Source: an uncultured Christensenella sp.
GTDB taxonomy: Bacteria > Bacillota > Clostridia > Christensenellales > Borkfalkiaceae
Direction of reading: 5' to 3'
Length of the DNA: 5,195 bases
Assembly: GCA_910583545.1 (NCBI GenBank)
Contig: CAJTXM010000029.1
Location: 1-5,195 of the forward strand
Shown: piece after piece, positions 4,710 through 5,195 of the stretch
Position numbering within the stretch: the stretch's first letter is position 1
How the letters are laid out: every line of letters begins with the position of its first letter
Position numbers and translations under genes: made by a program
Notes under the pieces: generated by a model
Told to the model about the DNA's origin: nothing
Database searches by the model: none
The model's input: the letters and a program-made list of their open reading frames with translations, nothing else

Positions 4710-4734
4710 AAAAAAACCGCTTTAAAAAAGCGGT
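4709..4734 (-). terminator. Terminator of the XRE repressor gene
   Basis: On the minus strand, 5 nt after the TAA, an 8-bp stem ACCGCTTT/AAAGCGGT (4734-4727 with 4723-4716, loop of three) is followed by a run of T (4715-4710). Confidence 0.85.
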
Positions 4735-4739
4735 AAACA

Positions 4740-5051
4740 TTATTTATTATGACTTAAAATTGTTTTTATAATATTTATAACATTTTCTTTTTCTTCAACT
4801 TCGAGCCTGTTCCATAATTCAAGCATACGCTGTTTTTGGCTGTCCGCCTCTTTATTTTCAGATACCAGCTCTTCAATAGACATACCGAATACTTTTGCTA
4901 TTTGTTTAAGCGAACTGTAACTCGGCTTGGTTGGTATATCTTTAAACCAACCGCTAATAGCTGTTTTACTTATTTTAGAGCGTTTGGATAATTGATAAAT
5001 ACTCCAACCGCGACTATCCATTTCATTCTTAATTTTATCATTAATACTCAT
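4740..5051 (-). CDS. XRE (Cro/C1-type) helix-turn-helix repressor
   Basis: This 103-residue protein is a DNA-binding transcription regulator of the HTH_3/XRE family. The five-helix domain spans about residues 5-65. The helix-turn-helix runs WSIYQLSKRSKISKTAISGWF (16-36), followed by TKPSYSSLKQIAKVFGMSIEELV (41-63), the usual end of the fold. A short C-terminal helical part (72-100) may dimerise. The ATG at 5051-5049 has AAGGG at 6 nt, a good ribosome site. The 103-bp gap to the divergent gene at 5155 holds a near-perfect 16-bp dyad overlapping its own TATAAA, which suggests autoregulation and control of the divergent gene. It is A+T-rich compared with the genes to the left. Repressors of this size are common in prophages, conjugative elements and toxin-antitoxin loci; which applies here cannot be told. 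Confidence 0.92.
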   Translation of the reverse strand: MSINDKIKNEMDSRGWSIYQLSKRSKISKTAISGWFKDIPTKPSYSSLKQIAKVFGMSIEELVSENKEADSQKQRMLELWNRLEVEEKENVINIIKTILSHNK

Positions 5052-5055
5052 ATTG

Positions 5056-5069
5056 TTCCCTTATGGGAA
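5056..5069 (-). promoter_or_regulatory. Inverted repeat containing the repressor gene's ribosome site
   Basis: TTCCC-TTAT-GGGAA is a perfect 5-bp inverted repeat. In the minus-strand mRNA one arm holds the AAGGG Shine-Dalgarno, so it could hide the ribosome site in a hairpin. As DNA it could be a second operator half-pair. Confidence 0.4.
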
Positions 5070-5087
5070 TATTTTATTACATATTTT

Positions 5088-5103
5088 GGTACAAATTTAT
5101 ACC
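5088..5103. promoter_or_regulatory. Candidate operator between repressor and divergent gene
   Basis: GGTACAAATTTATACC is a 16-bp dyad with all positions symmetric except one pair (5092/5099). On the minus strand it contains TATAAA, a plausible -10 for the repressor gene about 45 bp from its ATG. XRE proteins usually bind such dyads, so binding would block the gene's own promoter. Confidence 0.5.
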
Positions 5104-5154
5104 TAAATAGTAATTAATTATTGACTAAACAAAATTATTTAAAAGGAGAAAACA

Positions 5155-5195
5155 ATGAAAAAACGTAATTTCAGAACAGGAAAAAAACTGAACGG
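5155..5195 (+). CDS. Start of an unidentified gene, cut by window edge
   Basis: ATG at 5155 follows GGAG (5145-5148, inside AAAAGGAGAA) at 6 nt, the best ribosome site in the window. Thirteen complete codons plus two bases are visible (MKKRNFRTGKKLN, then probably G), a strongly basic N-terminus that matches no family I can name from so few residues. It is divergent from the XRE repressor gene and probably controlled by it. TTGACT at 5121-5126 is present, but I see no -10 at the right distance. Confidence 0.6.
   Translation, partial: MKKRNFRTGKKLN

Overview
The window looks like a piece of chromosome from an uncultured anaerobic Firmicute (Clostridia-like), with phage-type and possibly mobile DNA at its edges. 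This placement is inferred from the Gram-positive-style Shine-Dalgarno sites and housekeeping promoters, the CCA-encoding Gly-Arg-His-Gln-Lys-Lys tRNA cluster, and small single-pass membrane proteins with SH3-like folds. No gene here gives a species.

Left part (1-834, minus strand): the N-terminal 278 residues of a phage terminase large subunit, running out of the window. It has a clear Walker A, Walker B and coupling motif but is missing from simple ORF lists because it is cut by the window edge. Its start faces, head to head, a plus-strand gene for a secreted, C-terminally anchored SH3-like protein (895-1560). That gene converges with an unrecognised minus-strand 128-residue protein (1571-1957).

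Middle (2131-3396): a second signal-peptide, ectodomain and C-terminal membrane anchor protein, closed by a strong terminator. In both anchored proteins the start codon lies 7 nt after a TATAAT box, so both mRNAs are probably leaderless. The two share a plan (signal peptide, SH3-like segments, one TM helix, basic tail) and may act together at the cell envelope.

Right-centre (3462-4176): a six-tRNA operon, Gly(TCC), Arg(TCT), His(GTG), Gln(TTG), Lys(TTT) and Lys(CTT). It has a perfect TTGACA-17-TATAAT promoter and a strong hairpin terminator. Lys(TTT) carries a C3-A70 mismatch in its acceptor stem.

Right part (4177-5195): a visibly A+T-rich, gene-poor stretch. It holds a degenerate tRNA-like element on the minus strand, and then two tandem, unannotated, structured small RNA genes (about 4335-4499 and 4548-4709). 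Each has its own extended -10 promoter, a rod-like hairpin closed at the predicted 5' end, a short linker and an intrinsic terminator. The second converges on a minus-strand XRE-family repressor gene (4740-5051). A candidate operator dyad separates that gene from a divergent gene starting at 5155. The two parallel small RNA genes are the most likely undescribed system in the window. The layout of tRNA array, non-coding RNAs, repressor and divergent gene resembles the edge of an integrated element, but no attachment repeat or integrase is visible.
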